Of a DNA stretch of 19,271 bases, positions 15,957 to 19,271 are shown one piece after another (positions within the stretch are counted from its first letter, which is position 1; each line of letters starts with the position of its first letter). The stretch comes from JBMZCV01 sp049613665 (GTDB taxonomy: Bacteria; Bacteroidota; Bacteroidia; Chitinophagales; UBA2359): contig JBMZCV010000094.1 of the NCBI GenBank assembly GCA_049613665.1, forward strand, positions 1-19,271, written 5' to 3'. The translations under genes and the position numbers were made by a program. The notes below the pieces were generated by a model, which made no database searches, was not told where the DNA came from, and was given only the letters and a program-made list of their open reading frames with translations.

Positions 15957-16077
15957 TTTGTCATTGCGAGGCACGAAGCAATCTAAACCAGAGTGATAAG
16001 CGGTAGAAAAGTAGTTAAGCGAAATTTTGTCAGTTTCAGTATGACGTAGATTGCTTCGCAGGCTTCGCAATGACAAA
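15957..16077. repeat. GTCATTGCGAGG-type dispersed inverted repeat
   Basis: The left arm (15957-15985) reads TTTGTCATTGCGAGG then CACGAAGCAATCTA. The right arm (16047-16077) is nearly its reverse complement: TAGATTGCTTCG, CAGGCTTCGCAATGACAAA. The arms differ only by a short offset in the middle. They enclose about 60 bases of non-coding sequence. I recognise this GTCATTGCGAGG/CGAAGCAATCT sequence as a palindromic intergenic element seen in many unrelated bacteria, probably a small non-autonomous mobile element or a relic of one. It fills most of the 15810-16135 gap and sits just upstream of a broken gene. Confidence 0.8.
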
Positions 16078-16135
16078 AAAGGAAAAGTTTTTTATAATGG
16101 CGACTTATTGTTATTTTTTTTATAAAAACCAAAAA

Positions 16136-16489
16136 ATGGACAACAAGAATAAAATCATCTATTTAGTAGCAACAGGTTTGCTCACGGCAATGATGCTCAT
16201 GTCAGCAGGAATGTATGTTTTGTAATACCATATGATAAGCGAAACTATTGCAAAACTAGGCTTTCCCACTTATATTATTTATCCTTTAGCCATCGCCAAA
16301 ATATTGGGTTTGGTGGCCATTTGGACGAAAAAATCAGAAGCACTAAAAGAATGGGCTTATACAGGTTTCTTTTTCAACTTTGTGCTTGCACTTACCGCTC
16401 ATATCAATATCAATGATGGCGAATTTGCACCAGCTTCTGTGGCAATAGTATTGCTATTAGTATCTTATTTTTTCGAGAAAAAGGTATAG
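16136..16489 (+). pseudogene. DoxX-like four-helix membrane protein interrupted by an in-frame TAA
   Basis: Read from the ATG at 16136, one frame encodes 117 residues with a single stop codon, TAA, at codon 30 (16223-16225). Residues 1-29 contain the first membrane helix (IIYLVATGLLTAMMLMSAGMYVL). After the stop the same frame continues YHMISETIAKLGFPTYIIYPLAIAK, the conserved second part of DoxX-like proteins, with three more helices (YIIYPLAIAKILGLVAIW, WAYTGFFFNFVLALTAHI, VAIVLLLVSYFF) and a basic end FFEKKV. The two parts together give the normal length and order of the family. The cause is therefore a nonsense change, not a frameshift. Translation could restart at the ATG 16232, six bases after the stop, producing a three-helix protein. 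The remaining sequence is undamaged, so the lesion is recent, or the two pieces are made separately, or it is a sequencing error. The exact role of these proteins is not known. Confidence 0.8.
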
Positions 16490-16519
16490 AAAATCTTGAG
16501 TTTTGGTTAAAAACACAAC

Positions 16520-16558
16520 AGCAGAAAAATGACAAATGTTATTTTTCTGCTTTTTTTT
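16520..16558 (+). terminator. Rho-independent terminator after the DoxX-like gene
   Basis: AGCAGAAAAAT (16520-16530) pairs perfectly with ATTTTTCTGCT (16541-16551) around a 10-base loop and runs into eight T (16551-16558). It starts 31 bases after the DoxX-like stop. The rest of the gap to 16702 is AT-rich, with a weak TTTACAA/TTGTAAA inverted repeat (16601-16607, 16620-16626) and no consensus promoter. Confidence 0.9.
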
Positions 16559-16702
16559 GTCTAAAAAAAAACAAAAAGGCTAGATAAAAGCAAACACAAC
16601 TTTACAAGTTCACTATTCGTTGTAAAAAAGAAAAGTTAAATATTTTTAGAAGTATAGACTTTTTTTGTAAATTGGTAACTGCAAAACCAAAAAACCTTTA
16701 AT

Positions 16703-19271
16703 ATGGAAAATAAACTCTTTATTTTTTTGATACCCTTATTGCTAATCTTTGTCTTCCTCATAGGACTTCAGACTAGCTGCGGAAACGCCAAAAAATCTTA
16801 TACGATGAAAAATTACAAAATCGGCGATGACTATGATGCTGAATGGAAGCAAGTGCAAGCTTTTGAGCAAAAAGGCCTGACACAAGATGCCAAAAATGTA
16901 GTAGAACAGATTTTTGCGAAAGCAGAGAAAGAAAAAAATGCTGGACAAACTATCAAAGCTCTTTTGCATCTTTATCGCTACGACTCCTATACCGAAGAAC
17001 AAAGCGAACAAAAAGTAGTCAATGATTTGAAAGCTAAAATCGAAGCTGCCGAATATCCTGTAAAACCTGTTTTGCAATCTATTTTAGCACAAGCTTATTG
17101 GCAATACTTCAACAATAACAGATACCAAATATTGCAAAGAACCGCTCTGCAAAATGATGCGAAAGCTCCAGATTTTGAAACATGGGACGCTTCTCGTTTT
17201 AGTCGTGAAATGACGGATTTGTATATGGCTTCTTTGGCAGATACAAAAAAGCTAAAAACGACGAATATCAATATTTACGATGCAATTATTAGCACTCGAA
17301 ATGCAAGCGATGATATTACACCTTCCTCTGTTTTGCGGCCGACTTTATACGACTTGCTTGCTCATCGTGCCTTAGATTATTTTACCGATGACCAAGCCAA
17401 TATCACAAAAGCTAGCGACCAATTTGAGATAAGCCAAACGACTGCTTTTGCAGATAGCAAGACCTTTTCGCAAGCTACTTTCAACAATTCAGATGCCCTT
17501 TCATTGCCATATTATGCCTTGCTCACTTTTCAGCAACTCGTCGATTTACATTTAAGTCGTTCCAATCCTGCACCACTTATTGATGCAGAAATTAAGCGTT
17601 TGAAATTTGTGAAACGCAAGTCTGTTTTAGACAACAAAAATGAGTTGTATGTGGAGGCTTTAAAGAAAATGTATGAAAAATATAAAGCCGCTTCGCCTTC
17701 TACAAATATTAGCTACGAAATGGCTGCTTATTACAACGAATTGGGCGGAAAATATCAAGCTGTTGCTCAAAATGAGATGTTTAAATATGATAAAAAGAAA
17801 GCATTTGATATTTGCGAAGCAGCCATAGCCAAGCATCCAGATAGCAAAGGAGCGAAAAATTGTAAGCGTTTGCGTAGTGAAATAATAGCAAAAAACATTA
17901 GCTTTAAAAATGAAGAAAATGTAAAGCCAAATGTTGAATCGCAGGTACTTTTTACCTATAAAAATATAGAGAAAATTTATGGCAGAGTTATTTTATTAAC
18001 CGAAAGTTTGGAGAAAAAAATAAAACGCAAAAACAGAACAGAAATAGCGAAAATATATGCGAATCAAGCAGCCATAAAAAGCTTTGAATATGATTTGCCA
18101 GATGAAAAATTGTTTTTAGAAAACAAAACAGAATTGCCTGTTCCAGCTTTAGAAGTTGGAAAATATGTATTGCTTTTTTCTACTTCTTCAAAATTTAGCA
18201 TAGAAAAAAATGCTATCACTTATCAGCGGTTTCAGGTCACAAATTTAAGCTTTTTGAGCAAAGCAAAAGGTGCTGAAACAACTATTTATGTGCGAAATCG
18301 TTTTTCGGGAGTAGCTTTGTCAAATATCAATTATACACTTTCGCAAACTGAATACGATTATAAAAAACGAAAGTATAACACTAAAATATTTGCAACAGGC
18401 AAAACAGATACTAAAGGAACATTTAACCTAACAACTCCCAATAATGGCAATGTCGAAATTGTTTTGCAAGATGGAAAAGATACTTTTAAAAGCAACTTGT
18501 ATCTGAATCGTTATAGAAATAATGATGCTAAAAATGCTTCAATGACTTTTTTCTTTACCGACCGCTCTATTTATCGCCCTGGTCAAACCGTATTTTTTAA
18601 AGGCTTGATGTTAGAAAAATATGGCAATAAAGAAAAATATGAACTTTTGCCAAACAAAACAACAACAGTTACTTTGTTTGATGTAAATGGCCAAAAAGTA
18701 ACAGAACAAAAGTTTAAAACCAATGAATATGGTAGCTTTAATGGTAAATTTAGTCTTCCATCTGGCGTTTTGAATGGTCAAATGAGAATCGCTAACGAAA
18801 ATGGCAATCAATATGTTAGCGTTGAAGAATACAAAAGACCAAAATTCGAGGTAACTTTCGAGCCAATAAAAGGCAGCTATAAGTTGGGTGAAACAGTTAG
18901 TGCAGAGGGATTGGCGAAAGCTTATGCAGGCAACAATATCACCGATGCAAAAGTGACTTATCGAGTAGTTCGACAAGCGAGATTTCCGTATTGGTGTTGG
19001 TGGTGGCGACCTATGCCTACTTCGCCAGCTTTAGAAATTACGAATGGCACAATGACAACTGACGAAAATGGCAATTTCAAAATTGATTTTGAAGCCATTG
19101 CCGACAAGACCGTTGATAAGAAAAATAAACCTCAATACACCTACACCATTTATGCCGATGTGACCGATATTAATGGCGAAACACGCAGCAAAACGACATC
19201 TGTTAGCGTTTCTTACACCGCTTTGTTGGCAAGTATAAATATGGCAGATGTCATTGATTCGAAAGCAGCAA
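16703..19271 (+). CDS. Alpha-2-macroglobulin family lipoprotein, second tandem copy (3' end outside window)
   Basis: From the ATG at 16703 the frame stays open for 856 codons to the window edge. The start gives a signal peptide with the lipobox-like LQTSC (Cys26), the same LQ-(S/T)-(G/S)-C as in the upstream copy, followed by GNAKK with no acidic surface-export signal. The protein parallels the first copy throughout, roughly half identical by eye. Shared blocks include AEYPVKPVLQS, FETWDASRF, SVLRPTLYD-LLAHRA, FDICEAAIAK and the macroglobulin motif FTDRSIYRPGQ (YRPGQ at 624-628), then DVTDINGETR. It also has a Trp-rich loop WCWWW (764-768) at the equivalent place. The bait, thioester and C-terminal parts lie beyond the window, so whether the thioester is kept is unknown. 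It is probably the product of a tandem duplication and has its own leader behind the DoxX-like terminator. Confidence 0.92.
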   Translation, partial: MENKLFIFLIPLLLIFVFLIGLQTSCGNAKKSYTMKNYKIGDDYDAEWKQVQAFEQKGLTQDAKNVVEQIFAKAEKEKNAGQTIKALLHLYRYDSYTEEQSEQKVVNDLKAKIEAAEYPVKPVLQSILAQAYWQYFNNNRYQILQRTALQNDAKAPDFETWDASRFSREMTDLYMASLADTKKLKTTNINIYDAIISTRNASDDITPSSVLRPTLYDLLAHRALDYFTDDQANITKASDQFEISQTTAFADSKTFSQATFNNSDALSLPYYALLTFQQLVDLHLSRSNPAPLIDAEIKRLKFVKRKSVLDNKNELYVEALKKMYEKYKAASPSTNISYEMAAYYNELGGKYQAVAQNEMFKYDKKKAFDICEAAIAKHPDSKGAKNCKRLRSEIIAKNISFKNEENVKPNVESQVLFTYKNIEKIYGRVILLTESLEKKIKRKNRTEIAKIYANQAAIKSFEYDLPDEKLFLENKTELPVPALEVGKYVLLFSTSSKFSIEKNAITYQRFQVTNLSFLSKAKGAETTIYVRNRFSGVALSNINYTLSQTEYDYKKRKYNTKIFATGKTDTKGTFNLTTPNNGNVEIVLQDGKDTFKSNLYLNRYRNNDAKNASMTFFFTDRSIYRPGQTVFFKGLMLEKYGNKEKYELLPNKTTTVTLFDVNGQKVTEQKFKTNEYGSFNGKFSLPSGVLNGQMRIANENGNQYVSVEEYKRPKFEVTFEPIKGSYKLGETVSAEGLAKAYAGNNITDAKVTYRVVRQARFPYWCWWWRPMPTSPALEITNGTMTTDENGNFKIDFEAIADKTVDKKNKPQYTYTIYADVTDINGETRSKTTSVSVSYTALLASINMADVIDSKAA

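Noticed and set aside
15957..16077. CRISPR-like repeat or riboswitch reading of the inverted repeat.
   Set aside because: There are only two arms in opposite orientation, with no direct repeats or spacers, and the sequence is the familiar GTCATTGCGAGG element.
16223..16225. TAA read as a sense codon (altered genetic code).
   Set aside because: TAA is the normal stop of most intact genes in this window, so genome-wide reassignment is excluded.
16703..19271. The second macroglobulin copy as a broken pseudogene.
   Set aside because: I translated the whole stretch and found no internal stop or frameshift; it only lacks its 3' end because the window ends.

Overview
This is a low-G+C, AT-rich stretch of a Bacteroidota chromosome, probably Cytophagales-like. 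Several signs point that way. Start codons sit behind A-rich leaders with few Shine-Dalgarno sequences. The -7 boxes fit TAnnTTTG. One secreted protein ends in a type IX secretion (T9SS)-like C-terminal domain. The protein families present (DUF6580 membrane protein, THUMP methyltransferase, heterodimeric ABC exporter, very large alpha-2-macroglobulin lipoproteins) are also typical of the phylum. No rRNA, tRNA, CRISPR array, integrase or transposase is visible.

Layout: 1-3.6 kb holds three separately organised housekeeping-type genes on the + strand: a DUF6580 membrane protein, a THUMP-domain RNA methyltransferase and a class I/II PLP aminotransferase. A strong bidirectional terminator separates them from a convergent - strand gene for a small secreted protein with a T9SS-like tail. 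An 875-base gene-poor gap (4151-5025) follows. It contains a possible 36-codon gene, a perfect hairpin and an intrinsic terminator. From 5.0 to 8.7 kb two adjacent ABC exporter genes encode the halves of an asymmetric heterodimer: one half has Asp in place of the catalytic Glu, the other has a degenerate signature motif. From 8.9 to 9.5 kb there is a VapBC-type (PIN-domain) toxin-antitoxin pair, closed by a 50-bp perfect palindrome.

From 9.7 kb to the right edge the window is dominated by two tandem paralogues of a giant alpha-2-macroglobulin-family lipoprotein. The first is complete (2046 aa) with an intact Cys-Ser-Glu-Gln thioester motif. The second starts at 16703 and runs off the window after about 856 codons without a stop. 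Between them lie a GTCATTGCGAGG-type dispersed inverted repeat and a DoxX-like membrane-protein gene broken by an in-frame TAA at codon 30.

The alpha-2-macroglobulins probably act as envelope-anchored protease traps, and the ABC pair exports an unidentified lipophilic substrate or drug. Nothing in the window shows that these systems share a pathway. The most unusual points are the tandem macroglobulins with long shared N-terminal extensions, the single in-frame stop in the DoxX-like gene, the small ORF/hairpin/terminator unit, and several perfect palindromes, one of which overlaps the stop codon of the first ABC gene.
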